This document shows positions 47,768 through 57,075 of a stretch of 64,000 nt of DNA, in pieces; the stretch's first letter is position 1, and each line of letters begins with the position of its first letter. Under the pieces are notes generated by a model, which did no database searches, was not told the origin of the DNA, and saw only the letters and a program-made list of their open reading frames with translations. The position numbers were made by a program, and so were the translations under genes. This DNA is from Planotetraspora thailandica (GTDB lineage: Bacteria; Actinomycetota; Actinomycetes; Streptosporangiales; Streptosporangiaceae), in contig NZ_BOOR01000012.1 in NCBI RefSeq assembly GCF_016863335.1, positions 186,001 to 250,000 on the forward strand, given 5' to 3'.

Positions 47768-49057
47768 TTGCGCAGTGCCGTGATTGCGTTCACGGCCTTC
47801 CTGGGTGGACTCATTCTCTTCCTGGCGGCCCCCACAGCGTGGGCGGACGGCGAGGCGCTGAAGGGGACACTCCAAAACCAAGGCCAACCGGTGAGCGGCG
47901 TCAAGATCAGCGCGGTCACCGACAGCAACGCTCCCGTCGGGGATGCGACCTCGGACGCGAAAGGCGAATGGTCGATCGCCGTCCCGAAACCCGGAACGTA
48001 CAAGGTCACCCTTGATGCGAAGACCCTTCCTTCCGGTGTCGCGCTCAAATTCAAGGATCGTTCCTCGCTGACGCTTCAGGTATACGAGGGCAATGTCCGT
48101 AATGTGCTCTTTCCTCTGGTTTCGGCGGGTGCCGCGAATCAAGGCGGAGGCCAGGGCGCGGACACGAACACCGACACCGTCTGGGATGAGCTCGCCCAGC
48201 TCCTGTTCGACGGTCTCGCCCTCGGACTGATCATCGCGCTCGGCGCGCTGGGGATCTCCCTGATCTTCGGCACGACCGGCCTGACCAACTTCGCCCACGG
48301 TGAGCTGCTCACGATCGGCGCGTTCATCGCCTACGTGTTCAACACCGCCGGGCTGCACCTGCTGATCGCCGCGCCGCTGGCAGTGATCGTGGCCGCCGGG
48401 TTCGGCTACGGCCAGGAGCGGTTCTTCTGGGGGCCGCTGCGCCGCAGGAAGACCGGCCTGGTCTCCATGATGATCATCTCCATCGGCCTGGCGATCTTCT
48501 TGCGCTATCTGCTGCTGTTCATCTTCAAGGGCGAGAACCTCCCCTACGAGCAGTACGTGGCGCAGGACGGCATCCAGCTCGGGCCGATCTCCACGACGCC
48601 CAAGGGCCTGGTCGCCATGGGCGTCGAGATCGTGGTCCTGATCCTCGTCGGGCTGGCGCTGATGTTCACCCGCCTCGGCAAGGCGACCCGGGCCGTGTCG
48701 GACAACCCGGCCCTGGCGGCCTCCTCCGGCATCAACGTCGACCGCATCATCCGCATCGTGTGGGCGGCGGGCACGGCAGTGGCGGGGCTGGCCGGCGTGC
48801 TGCTCGGCACCACGCAGATCCTCAACTACCAGATGGGGCAGCAGGTGCTGCTCCTGATGTTCGCGGGCGTGACGCTCGGCGGCCTCGGCACCGCGTTCGG
48901 CGCGCTGGTCGGCTCGCTCGTGGTGGGGATTTTCGTCCAGGTCTCGACGTTGTGGATCCCGCCGGAGCTGAAGACCGTCGGCGCCCTCGTGGTGCTCATC
49001 CTCGTTCTTCTCGTCCGACCGCAGGGCATTCTCGGCCGACGTGAGCGGATCGGCTAG
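47768..49057 (+). CDS. LivH-type permease fused to a secreted beta-sandwich domain
   Basis: A 429-residue protein, about 130 residues longer than normal LivH. Residues 1-26 form a signal peptide (FLGGLILFLAAPTAWA). Residues 27-118 look like a carboxypeptidase-regulatory/transthyretin-type beta-sandwich (LKGTLQNQGQPVSGVKISAV, GDATSDAKGEWSIAVPKPGT). A Gly/Asp linker leads to the permease (residues 137-429) with GTTGLTNFAHGELLTIGAF, RAVSDNPALAASSGINVDRI and GVTLGGLGTAFGALVG. The added domain should face outward and might bind the lipoprotein or cell wall. The start is TTG 47768 after GAGGGAG. It is first in the HMGF operon. Confidence 0.9.
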   Translation: MRSAVIAFTAFLGGLILFLAAPTAWADGEALKGTLQNQGQPVSGVKISAVTDSNAPVGDATSDAKGEWSIAVPKPGTYKVTLDAKTLPSGVALKFKDRSSLTLQVYEGNVRNVLFPLVSAGAANQGGGQGADTNTDTVWDELAQLLFDGLALGLIIALGALGISLIFGTTGLTNFAHGELLTIGAFIAYVFNTAGLHLLIAAPLAVIVAAGFGYGQERFFWGPLRRRKTGLVSMMIISIGLAIFLRYLLLFIFKGENLPYEQYVAQDGIQLGPISTTPKGLVAMGVEIVVLILVGLALMFTRLGKATRAVSDNPALAASSGINVDRIIRIVWAAGTAVAGLAGVLLGTTQILNYQMGQQVLLLMFAGVTLGGLGTAFGALVGSLVVGIFVQVSTLWIPPELKTVGALVVLILVLLVRPQGILGRRERIG

Positions 49058-49071
49058 GGGGAGAAAGAGCA

Positions 49072-50058
49072 ATGGACTGGAACCTCATTTTCACCCGGGC
49101 GATCGAAGCCGGGATCGGCACCGAGGCGGTCATCTACGCGCTCGCCGCGATCGGCCTCAACATCCACTTCGGCTACACGGGCCTGCTGAACTTCGGACAG
49201 GCCGGCTTCGTCGCGGTCGGCGCGTACGGTCTCGCCACGATGATCGCGACGTTCGGGCTGCCCTTCTGGGTGGGCGTGCTCACCGGCATCGCCGGCGCGG
49301 TGGTCTTCGCGTTACTCCTGGGAATTCCGACCCTGCGTCTACGGGCCGACTATCTGGCGATCGTGACCATCGCGGCGGCGGAGATCGTCCGCCTGGTGGT
49401 GCGGTCGATCGCGCTCCAGGGCACCTTCGGCGGCACCGACGGCCTGGAGGCGTTCTCCGACGGGTTCTACTCGATGAACCCCTACGGCCCCGGCGAGTAC
49501 GGCATCGGCCCCATCGGGTTCGACAACCGTACGATGTGGGTCCTCACCGTCGGCTGGGTGCTCGTCGCGGTCTTCTGCGTGCTCGTCTATCTCGCCATGA
49601 ACAGCCCGTGGGGTCGCGTGCTCAAGGCGATCCGCGAGGACGAGGACGCGGTGCGCAGCCTCGGCAAGAACGTCTTCTCCTACAAGATGCAGGCGCTGGT
49701 GTTCGGCGGCGTGGTCGGCGCGTTCGCGGGCTTCCTCTTCGCCCTGAGCCGGGCGGCCACCCAGCCCGACCTGTTCAGCACCGAGCTGACGTTCTACGCC
49801 TACACCGTCCTGATCCTGGGCGGCGCGGCCAGGGTGCTCGGGCCCGTGATCGGGGCGGCCCTCTTCTGGCTGCTGCTGATCCTCGTGAAGACGGGCATGG
49901 AGGAGGCGGTCAACCACCAGGTGATCACCTTCATCTCGGTGAACCAGGTGGGCGCGATCAACTACATGCTCGTGGGCCTGGGGCTGGTGCTCCTGCTCAT
50001 CTTCCGGCCGCAGGGCATTCTGGGCGACAAGAGGGAGATCGCGCTCGATGCACGCTGA
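49072..50058 (+). CDS. LivM-type ABC permease
   Basis: A 328-residue permease: ALAAIGLNIHFGYTGLLNFG at the N terminus, ADYLAIVTIAAAEIVRLVV, ILKAIREDEDAVRSLGKN-type loop and [20 protein letters not shown]. These are LivM hallmarks. AGAAAGAGCA before the ATG is a weak ribosome-binding site. It lies 14 bp after livH and overlaps livG by 11 bp. Confidence 0.94.
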   Translation: MDWNLIFTRAIEAGIGTEAVIYALAAIGLNIHFGYTGLLNFGQAGFVAVGAYGLATMIATFGLPFWVGVLTGIAGAVVFALLLGIPTLRLRADYLAIVTIAAAEIVRLVVRSIALQGTFGGTDGLEAFSDGFYSMNPYGPGEYGIGPIGFDNRTMWVLTVGWVLVAVFCVLVYLAMNSPWGRVLKAIREDEDAVRSLGKNVFSYKMQALVFGGVVGAFAGFLFALSRAATQPDLFSTELTFYAYTVLILGGAARVLGPVIGAALFWLLLILVKTGMEEAVNHQVITFISVNQVGAINYMLVGLGLVLLLIFRPQGILGDKREIALDAR

Positions 50059-50977
50059 AACCGTCAGCGAGAAGAAGGCCGCGGCGCTGGCGGCCTTCGC
50101 GACGCTGGAGACCGAGCCCGGGGTCGCCAAGCCCGACCCCATCCTGGTCGTCGACAAGGTCGTGCGCCGGTTCGGCGGCCTGACCGCGGTGAACGTCGAC
50201 CACATGGAGGTCCAGCGCGGCTCCATCACGGCGCTCATCGGCCCCAACGGAGCCGGTAAGACGACGTTCTTCAACCAGCTGACCGGATTCGACACCGCCG
50301 ACGAAGGCGACTGGACCTTCAACGGCAGGTCTCTGCGGGGCGTGCCCGCCCACCGGGTCGCCCGGCACGGCATGGTCCGCACCTTCCAGCTCACCAAGGC
50401 GCTGTCGAAGCTGACCGTCGTGGAGAACATGCGGCTCGGCGCACAGAACCAGCGCGGCGAGAACTTCTTCCGCTCCCTGATCCCCGGCTTCTGGCGCGGC
50501 CAGGAAGACGAGATCACCGAGCGGGCGGAGGAGCTGCTCGAGCGGTTCAAGCTCGACGCCAAGCGGGATGACTTCGCCGGCTCCCTGTCGGGCGGCCAGC
50601 GCAAGCTGCTCGAGATGGCCCGGGCGCTCATGGTCAGCCCCGAGCTGGTCATGCTCGACGAGCCGATGGCGGGCGTCAACCCGGCCCTGACCCAGTCCCT
50701 CCTCGGCCACGTGAAGGCCCTGCGGGAGGAGGGGATGACCGTGCTGTTCGTCGAGCACGACATGGACATGGTGCGCGACATCAGCGACTGGGTCATCGTC
50801 ATGGCCCAGGGGTCGGTCATCGCCGAGGGCCCGCCCGACACGATCATGGCCGACCACCGGGTCATCGACGCGTACCTCGGCGCCCACCACGACGCGCCGA
50901 TGTCGGTCGAGGAGGCCGAGGAGCAACTGCAGGAGGCCGAGGCCGAGATCGAGGCTGAGATCGAGGAGAAGGCATGA
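50048..50977 (+). CDS. LivG-type ABC ATPase
   Basis: A 309-residue ATPase. After a 35-residue N-terminal extension come Walker A GPNGAGKTT, Q-loop MVRTFQLTKALSKLTVVENM, signature LSGGQRKLLEMARALM, Walker B LVMLDEPMAGVNP and H-loop LFVEHDMDMVRDISD. The C terminus has an added acidic helix (EEAEEQLQEAEAEIEAEIEE), likely a coiled coil, not usual in LivG. It may contact the acidic N-terminal extension of LivF or a regulator. It starts inside livM and overlaps livF by 4 bp. Confidence 0.94.
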   Translation: MHAETVSEKKAAALAAFATLETEPGVAKPDPILVVDKVVRRFGGLTAVNVDHMEVQRGSITALIGPNGAGKTTFFNQLTGFDTADEGDWTFNGRSLRGVPAHRVARHGMVRTFQLTKALSKLTVVENMRLGAQNQRGENFFRSLIPGFWRGQEDEITERAEELLERFKLDAKRDDFAGSLSGGQRKLLEMARALMVSPELVMLDEPMAGVNPALTQSLLGHVKALREEGMTVLFVEHDMDMVRDISDWVIVMAQGSVIAEGPPDTIMADHRVIDAYLGAHHDAPMSVEEAEEQLQEAEAEIEAEIEEKA

Positions 50978-51840
50978 GCGAGCCCACCAAGCCGGACACC
51001 CCCGAGCCCGAGGACATCCCCCAGCCCGAGGACGCCGCGACGCCTGAGGAGCGGGAGCCGGAGGCGGCGGAGTCGGCCGCGGCCGTCACCGACCGCTCCG
51101 ACCACGTCGCGGGGGCGCAGAACGCGGTCCTGCGGGCCGACGAGCTGTTCGCCGGATACGTGCCGGGCGTCAACATCCTCAACGGCGCCGACCTGTACGT
51201 GAAGAAGGGCGAGCTGATCGGCATCATCGGCCCGAACGGCGCCGGCAAGTCGACCCTGCTCAAGTCGCTGTTCGGGCTGGTGAACGTGCGCAGCGGCACG
51301 ATCACGCTGAACGGCGAGGACATCACCAACCTGAAGTCCCACGCCCTGGTGGCGAGGGGCGTCGGCTACGTCCCGCAGACCAACAACGTGTTCCCGAGCC
51401 TCACCATCGAGGAGAACCTCGAGATGGGCGCCTTCCAGGTGCCCAAGAAGTTCAAGGAGCGCTTCGAGTTCGTCTGCGAGATCTTCCCGGCGCTCAAGGA
51501 GCGCCGCAGGCAGCGGGCCGGGTCCCTGTCCGGCGGCGAGCGTCAGATGGTCGCCATGGGCCGGGCGCTCATGACCGAGCCGTCGGTGCTGCTGCTCGAC
51601 GAACCCTCCGCGGGCCTGTCGCCGAAGCTGCAGGACCTGGTCTTCATCCAGGCCCAGCAGATCAACAAGGCAGGCGTCACGGTGATCATGGTCGAGCAGA
51701 ACGCACGCCGGTGCCTGCAGATCTGCCACCGCGGCTACGTGCTCGACCAGGGACGTAATGCGTACATGGCGAGCGGCAAGGACCTGATCAACGACCCCAA
51801 GGTCATTCAGCTGTACCTGGGGACGCTGGCCAGGGCGTGA
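50974..51840 (+). CDS. LivF-type ABC ATPase
   Basis: A 288-residue ATPase. The first 45 residues are Pro/Glu-rich (TPEPEDIPQPEDAATPEERE) and probably disordered. Walker A GPNGAGKST, Q-loop YVPQTNNVFPSLTIEENL, signature LSGGERQMVAMGRALM, Walker B VLLLDEPSAGLSP and H-loop IMVEQNARRCLQIC follow. It completes the second Liv transporter. ATG 50974 overlaps the livG stop by 4 bp. The unknown lipoprotein gene follows 22 bp later. Confidence 0.94.
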   Translation: MSEPTKPDTPEPEDIPQPEDAATPEEREPEAAESAAAVTDRSDHVAGAQNAVLRADELFAGYVPGVNILNGADLYVKKGELIGIIGPNGAGKSTLLKSLFGLVNVRSGTITLNGEDITNLKSHALVARGVGYVPQTNNVFPSLTIEENLEMGAFQVPKKFKERFEFVCEIFPALKERRRQRAGSLSGGERQMVAMGRALMTEPSVLLLDEPSAGLSPKLQDLVFIQAQQINKAGVTVIMVEQNARRCLQICHRGYVLDQGRNAYMASGKDLINDPKVIQLYLGTLARA

Positions 51841-51862
51841 CATCCGAAGGGTAGGAGGCGCC

Positions 51863-52735
51863 GTGGGGCGCGGTGTGCGGATCGCCGGGTTGTGGCCGGC
51901 CGTCGCGGTGGCCTTGGCAGTCAGCGCGTGCGGGCCGCGCCCGGGGCCTACTACGGCGCCTTCCACGGTGCCTCCACCCGGCGTCTCGGTCTCCGTGCAG
52001 CAGTGGCGGTCGGACGTGCCCGTCCACCGGCTGCAGATCGCGGCGCGCAACGACACGGCGACGCCTGTCTACTTCCAGGACGTGCAGCTGTCCACCGCCT
52101 CCTTCCAGGTGCTCCCTCCGCAACGGGTGGACACGACGCTCGGCAGGACGCCGCGCACCGACTTCTCCATCCCGTACGGCACGGCCCGCTGCGACCGGGA
52201 CCGGATCCCGCAGGTGAGCCCGGCCGTCGTGATCGCCCATCTGCGTGTGGGGGACGGCCCGCTGCGCGAGGTGAGGTTCGCCGTCCCGCACCCCGATCCG
52301 ATCCTCAGCGGCCTGCTGACCACGGAGTGCGGGGAGTTCATCCTCCGCGAGTCGGTCGGGGTCGCCTTCGGGGACTCCTGGGACCGCGTGGGGAAAGAGC
52401 TGCACGGCGTGATCCGGGTGGAGCCCAAGAACGCGGCGGGGCCGGTGACCGTCGACGACGTCGCCGGGACGACCCATTACGACCTGAAGCCCGCCTCGGG
52501 GAAGACCCGGCCGGTGACCGTGGTGCGGTCCGGCCCGGCGGAGATCCCCGTCGTCGTGACCCCGACCCGGTGCGATCCGCACGCCTTCGGCGAGGCGAAG
52601 CAGGCGTTCCTGTTCTCCCTGTGGGCGTCCGCGGGCGGCGGTGCCACCTACCGCATCGTCCTGACGCCGTCGCAGGAGGCGCAGAGGCTCTTCCAGTCTT
52701 ACGCTGCCGACGTGTGCGGCTTCCCGTCGAGCTGA
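51863..52735 (+). CDS. Putative lipoprotein of unknown function
   Basis: A 290-residue exported protein with a lipoprotein signal ending VALAVSACGPR. The mature part looks mainly beta-stranded (VSVSVQQWRSDVPVHRLQIA, ATPVYFQDVQLSTASFQVLP). It contains Cys residues at ARCDRD, TTECGE, PTRCDPH and ADVCGF that could form two disulfides. I do not recognise the family, though the HRLQIAARNDTATPVYFQDV opening suggests an immunoglobulin-like fold. GGAGG lies 5 bases before GTG 51863. It is 22 bp after livF and probably in the same transcript, so it might be an accessory of the transporter. Confidence 0.75.
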   Translation: MGRGVRIAGLWPAVAVALAVSACGPRPGPTTAPSTVPPPGVSVSVQQWRSDVPVHRLQIAARNDTATPVYFQDVQLSTASFQVLPPQRVDTTLGRTPRTDFSIPYGTARCDRDRIPQVSPAVVIAHLRVGDGPLREVRFAVPHPDPILSGLLTTECGEFILRESVGVAFGDSWDRVGKELHGVIRVEPKNAAGPVTVDDVAGTTHYDLKPASGKTRPVTVVRSGPAEIPVVVTPTRCDPHAFGEAKQAFLFSLWASAGGGATYRIVLTPSQEAQRLFQSYAADVCGFPSS

Positions 52736-52839
52736 CCGCCCCCGTTCCGCGGGCCCTCATCCTGTGGGGGACGTTGCGTCTGATCTGCGCGTCTGGTCCG
52801 GGGGGAGAAAACCGGCGAGCCCGCGGTGGACCTTTGGGA

Positions 52840-52866
52840 CCGTGCAGAGCTTCCCCGGCTCTGCAC
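52840..52866 (+). terminator. Terminator after the second Liv operon
   Basis: CGTGCAGAGC (52840-52849) and GCTCTGCACG (52857-52866) form a perfect 10-bp stem with a 7-base loop, followed by TTGT. It lies 104 bp after the lipoprotein stop. Confidence 0.7.
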
Positions 52867-53001
52867 GTTGTCTACTCGGTCTCCCACGGGCTCTGGGGCC
52901 ACAACGGTAGCGACCCGAGAGGGCCGCGTGCAAAGAGAGTCGGAATCCCATCCGTTATGGGGTGATTTTCGGCAGTGCCCCTTTTGTCGAGCCCTGTCGG
53001 G

Positions 53002-53418
53002 TCACGCGTCGCGCAGCATGCAGGTGAGGCGCGAGGTGCAGACGCGCCGCCCCTGCTCGTCGGTGATCTCGATCTCGTAGGTCGCGAGGGTGCGGCCGCC
53101 GTGCAGGCGGGTGGCGACGCCGGTGACGTGCCCGGAGGTGGCCGAGCGGTGGTGCGTCGCGTTGATCTCGATCCCGACGGCGATCCTGCCCTCGCCGGCG
53201 TGGAGGGCTGCCCCCATCGATCCCAGGGTCTCGGCCAGCACGACCGACGCCCCACCGTGGAGCAGGCCGTACGGCTGGGTGTTGCCGGCGACCGGCATGC
53301 GCCCGACGACCCGCTCCGCGGTCGCCTCGATGATCTCGATGCCCATGCGCTCGGGCAGGTGCCCGCGGCCGGCCTCGTTCATGGCCGCCGAGATCTCGTC
53401 GGGATTGGTCAAGGTCAA
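53002..53418 (-). CDS. Hotdog-fold thioesterase (PaaI/YdiI-like)
   Basis: A 138-residue single hotdog domain that should hydrolyse acyl-CoA thioesters. The catalytic helix has TQPYGLLHGGASVVLAETLG (HGG with a following Glu), and IAVGIEINATHHRSATSGHV then contains the conserved N-A-x-H. The start is TTG 53418, seven bases after AGGAGGG; longer upstream frames lack similarity. Family members clear phenylacetyl-CoA or aromatic acyl-CoA intermediates; the true substrate is unknown. It is divergent from polA, with 62 bp between the starts. Confidence 0.88.
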   Translation of the reverse strand: MTLTNPDEISAAMNEAGRGHLPERMGIEIIEATAERVVGRMPVAGNTQPYGLLHGGASVVLAETLGSMGAALHAGEGRIAVGIEINATHHRSATSGHVTGVATRLHGGRTLATYEIEITDEQGRRVCTSRLTCMLRDA

Positions 53419-53480
53419 AGGGATCCCTCCTGTGGGAAGAGCCCGGGATTCATGTCGTACCGGGAGACTAGGCTGCGGAT

Positions 53481-56162
53481 GTGCCGAAGAGTGAAGCGAC
53501 CCCCGACCGTCCGTGCCTGCTGCTGCTGGACGGGCATTCCCTTGCATATCGTGCGTTCTACGCCCTCAAGGACGCCAATCTCATGACGACGGACGGGCAG
53601 CACACCGAGGCGGTGTACGGCTTCACCTCGATGCTGGCCAACATCCTCCGCGACGAGCAGCCGACCCACGTGGTCGTCTGCTTCGACCGCAGCGAACCGA
53701 CCTTCCGGCACGAGGCGTTCGACGGATACAAGGCCAACCGGTCGGAGACCCCCGAGGATTTCCGCGGCCAGGTGCAGCTGATCTTCGAATTGCTGGACGC
53801 GCTGGCGATCCCGCGGTTGTCGATGGCGGGGTTCGAGGCCGACGACCTGATCGCGACGCTCGCCACGGAGGCGGCGGGCAAGGACATGAACGTCCTGATC
53901 GTCACCGGTGACCGCGACGCGCTCCAGCTCGTCAACGGCGACGTCACGGTCCTCATGACGCGGCGGGGCATCAGCGACATGACCCGGTTCACCCCCGAGG
54001 CGGTCATGGAGAAGTACGGCCTCACCCCCGCGCAGTACCCCGACTTCGCCGCGCTGCGGGGCGACCCCAGCGACAACCTGCCCAGCATCCCCAGCGTGGG
54101 CGAGAAGACCGCCACCAAGTGGATCGCCGAGTACGGCTCGCTGGACGAGCTGGTCAGGCGGGCCGACGAGGTCAAGGGCAAGGTGGGCGACAAGCTGCGC
54201 GAGCACCTCGGCCAGGTGATCCACAACCGCATGCTGACTGAGCTCAAGCGCGACGTGGCCCTCGGCGTCGACGTGACCGGGCTGCGGATGGGCCAGTGGG
54301 ACCGCGAGGAGATCAACAAGCTGCTCGACTCCCTGCAGATCCGCGGGGAGCTGCGCGAGCGGCTCTTCAAGACCCTCGGCACCGCCGAGCCCGAGGTCGA
54401 GGAAGGCTTCGAGCTCGAGGTCACGGTCCTCGAACCCGGCCGGATCGCCGGGTGGCTCGCCGCGCTGCCCGCCGGCCGGGCCGGCCTGGCCTTCCAGGGC
54501 CTGTACGGCAGCGGCACCGGACGGCTGGACGGCATCGCGATCGCCTCGGAGGGAGGCGCCGCCTACATCGACCCCACGCGGCTGCTCCCCGAGGACGAGG
54601 CGGCGCTGGGGGCCTGGCTGGCCGACGGGTCCCGGCCCAAGGCCGTGCACGACGCGAAGGGGCCGCTGCTGGCCCTGTGGGGGCTCGGGTTCGACCTCGG
54701 CGGGCTCACCTGCGACACCGCCCTGGCCGCCTACCTCGCGATGCCCGGCCAGCGCTCGTTCCCGCTCGACGACCTGGTCCTGCGCTACCTCCACAGGGAG
54801 CTGAGGGCTGAGTCCGCGCCCAACGGCCAGGGGTCGCTGTTCGAGGACGCCGACGCCGGGGCGGCCAAGGATCTCGCCCTGCGGGCCCAGGCCGTACGCG
54901 ATCTGGCCGATGCGCTCGAAGACCACCTGTCCAAGCGCGGCGGCACCCGGCTGGTGACCGAGGTGGAGCTGCCGCTGGTCCGGGTGCTCGCCGAGATCGA
55001 GCGGGCCGGCATCGCCGCCGACCGGGAGTATTTCGCGGCGCTGGAGGCCGAGTTCGGCGCGGCGGTCAAGCAGGCCGTCGAGGCCGCCCACGACGTGGTG
55101 GGGGAGCAGTTCAACCTCGGCTCACCCAAGCAGCTGCAGGAGATCCTGTTCGGGAAGCTCGGCCTGCCGAAGACCAAGAAGATCAAGACCGGCTACACCA
55201 CGGACGCCGACGCGCTCACGTGGCTCGCGGCGCAGACCGACAACGAGCTGCCCACGATCCTGCTGCGGCACCGCGACCAGACCAAGCTGCGGACCACCGT
55301 CGAGGGCCTGATCAAGGAGATCTCCGACGACGGGCGGATCCACACGACGTTCAACCAGATCGTCGCCGCGACCGGCCGCCTGTCGAGCGAGAAGCCGAAC
55401 CTGCAGAACATCCCGATCCGCACCGCAGAGGGCCGGCGCATCCGCAAGGGCTTCGTCGTGGGCGAGGGCTACGACACCCTGCTGACGGCCGACTACAGCC
55501 AGATCGAGCTGCGGATCATGGCGCACCTGTCGGAGGACGCGTCGCTGATCGCGGCGTTCGAGTCCGGGCACGACTTCCACCAGGCGACCGCGGCCAGAGT
55601 CTTCGACCTGCCGGCCGAGCAGGTGGACGGCGAGCTGCGGGCGAGGATCAAGGCGATGAACTACGGCCTGGCCTACGGCCTGTCCGACTTCGGGTTGTCC
55701 GGGCAGCTCAACATCCCGGTCGCCGAGGCCAGGGCGCTCAAGGACGAATACTTCGAGGAGTTCGGCGGCGTCCGCGACTATCTCGAGGCGATCGTCGCCC
55801 AGGCCCGCACCGACGGATACACCGAGACCATCCTCGGCCGCCGGCGCTACCTGCCCGACCTGACCAGCGACAACAGGCAGCGCAGGGAGATGGCCGAGCG
55901 GATGGCGCTCAACGCGCCGATCCAGGGGTCGGCCGCCGACATCATCAAGGTCGCCATGCTCAACGTGCAGAAGGCGATCGCGGGCATGCGCTCCCGGATG
56001 CTCCTCCAGGTGCACGACGAGCTCGTGTTCGAGGTGGCGACGGGGGAGCTCGACGAGCTCACCGAGGTCGTGCGCGACCAGATGTGCGCCGCCTACTCCC
56101 TGCGGGTGCCGCTCAGCGTCTCCGTTGGCGTCGGTTCGACGTGGGAGGACGCGGGGCACTGA
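53481..56162 (+). CDS. polA: DNA polymerase I
   Basis: An 893-residue family A polymerase for Okazaki fragment processing and repair. The 5' nuclease domain covers about residues 10-310 (LLLLDGHSLAYRAFYAL, VVCFDRSEPTFRHEAFDGYK, LRGDPSDNLPSIPSVGEKTA). The 3'-5' exonuclease region (about 320-500) lacks the usual acidic metal ligands (GLAFQGLYGSGTGRLDGIAI), so proofreading is probably lost, as in relatives. The polymerase has motif A DYSQIELRIMAHLSED, motif B RIKAMNYGLAYGLS and motif C QVHDELVFEV. The GTG start lies 6 bases after a -10-like TAGGCT, so translation may be leaderless. Confidence 0.97.
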   Translation: MPKSEATPDRPCLLLLDGHSLAYRAFYALKDANLMTTDGQHTEAVYGFTSMLANILRDEQPTHVVVCFDRSEPTFRHEAFDGYKANRSETPEDFRGQVQLIFELLDALAIPRLSMAGFEADDLIATLATEAAGKDMNVLIVTGDRDALQLVNGDVTVLMTRRGISDMTRFTPEAVMEKYGLTPAQYPDFAALRGDPSDNLPSIPSVGEKTATKWIAEYGSLDELVRRADEVKGKVGDKLREHLGQVIHNRMLTELKRDVALGVDVTGLRMGQWDREEINKLLDSLQIRGELRERLFKTLGTAEPEVEEGFELEVTVLEPGRIAGWLAALPAGRAGLAFQGLYGSGTGRLDGIAIASEGGAAYIDPTRLLPEDEAALGAWLADGSRPKAVHDAKGPLLALWGLGFDLGGLTCDTALAAYLAMPGQRSFPLDDLVLRYLHRELRAESAPNGQGSLFEDADAGAAKDLALRAQAVRDLADALEDHLSKRGGTRLVTEVELPLVRVLAEIERAGIAADREYFAALEAEFGAAVKQAVEAAHDVVGEQFNLGSPKQLQEILFGKLGLPKTKKIKTGYTTDADALTWLAAQTDNELPTILLRHRDQTKLRTTVEGLIKEISDDGRIHTTFNQIVAATGRLSSEKPNLQNIPIRTAEGRRIRKGFVVGEGYDTLLTADYSQIELRIMAHLSEDASLIAAFESGHDFHQATAARVFDLPAEQVDGELRARIKAMNYGLAYGLSDFGLSGQLNIPVAEARALKDEYFEEFGGVRDYLEAIVAQARTDGYTETILGRRRYLPDLTSDNRQRREMAERMALNAPIQGSAADIIKVAMLNVQKAIAGMRSRMLLQVHDELVFEVATGELDELTEVVRDQMCAAYSLRVPLSVSVGVGSTWEDAGH

Positions 56163-56235
56163 CGGCCCCGCCGTATGGGCCGCCGGTGGGAGGCGCTACC
56201 GGTCGGAGGCGCCGCGCTCATTCCTGCCGGTGCGC

Positions 56236-57018
56236 TCATCCCGGCCGGTGGGTGGTGCGGCCCCGGGCCTGAATCCCCGCGGTCTCCACTTCGAGGAGGC
56301 TCGCCTCGTCCAGCTCGCGATCATGGGCGGGGCGGCCGCCGCGAAGGCCGAACAGCCGTTTGCTCAGCGCGATGTAGGCCACCACGGCGATGTTGATCAA
56401 CAGGATGACGATCCGGGTGGCGGTCACCCTCTCCGCCAGCTCGTATAGCTCCACCGGGATGAACGCCGAGGTGATCACCACGGAGAAGTACTCGCCCCAG
56501 CGCTTGAGCAGCCACAACCCCACGCCTTCGAGCATCCACATCGTCCCGAGCACGAGCAGCGCGAGCCCGACCCATGCGAGCGTCGTGGTCGTCGCCGCCA
56601 GGCCGGTTCTGACCGTGTGGACCACGCCGGACTGGTCCAGGTTCCACCCCAGCTTCTCGGCCAGCGGCTGGAGCAGGGGGAGGTCCTGGTTGAAGGCCCG
56701 GTTGACGGCGTCGTGTTGGGCCCTGAACCGCCAGACGCCGTAGGCGGCGGCCAGGACGAGCACGCCCTTGGCCCACCGGAACACGGCGATCAGGCGCAGG
56801 ATCGTCGCGTCGCGAAGCGCCCTGCCCCGCAAGACGATCGGCGCGTCCCGCGCCGGACCGGAGCCGAGCGGGGCGCCGACGACGAAGGTCCCGCACCGCA
56901 GGCACCGCCAGGCCTCGCCGACAGGGGTGTCGGTGCGCAGCCGATCGCGCAGCGCCGGGTCATCGGGCGCGTACGTGACGTGACCGTTCCTGCCGCAGGC
57001 CCGCAGACTCCAATCCAC
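56236..57018 (-). CDS. DUF2127 membrane protein with N-terminal zinc-ribbon-like motif
   Basis: A 260-residue protein. The N terminus has CGRNGHVTYAPDD and WRCLRCGTFVVG, Cys/His pairs that resemble a small zinc site. Four membrane helices follow (WAKGVLVLAAAYGVW, VGLALLVLGTMWMLEGVGLW, YFSVVITSAFIPVELYEL, IVILLINIAVVAYIAL), fitting DUF2127. The family has no established role. I chose GTG 57018 because the conserved region begins just after it; no ribosome-binding site is seen, so it may be leaderless. It is divergent to the deacetylase gene with 57 bp between the starts. The tail is charged and cytoplasmic. Confidence 0.78.
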   Translation of the reverse strand: MDWSLRACGRNGHVTYAPDDPALRDRLRTDTPVGEAWRCLRCGTFVVGAPLGSGPARDAPIVLRGRALRDATILRLIAVFRWAKGVLVLAAAYGVWRFRAQHDAVNRAFNQDLPLLQPLAEKLGWNLDQSGVVHTVRTGLAATTTTLAWVGLALLVLGTMWMLEGVGLWLLKRWGEYFSVVITSAFIPVELYELAERVTATRIVILLINIAVVAYIALSKRLFGLRGGRPAHDRELDEASLLEVETAGIQARGRTTHRPG

Positions 57019-57075
57019 AGAAAAATTGCAACACACTACGAATCGGGTACAGACCGGCACTAAGGTCAAATAACT

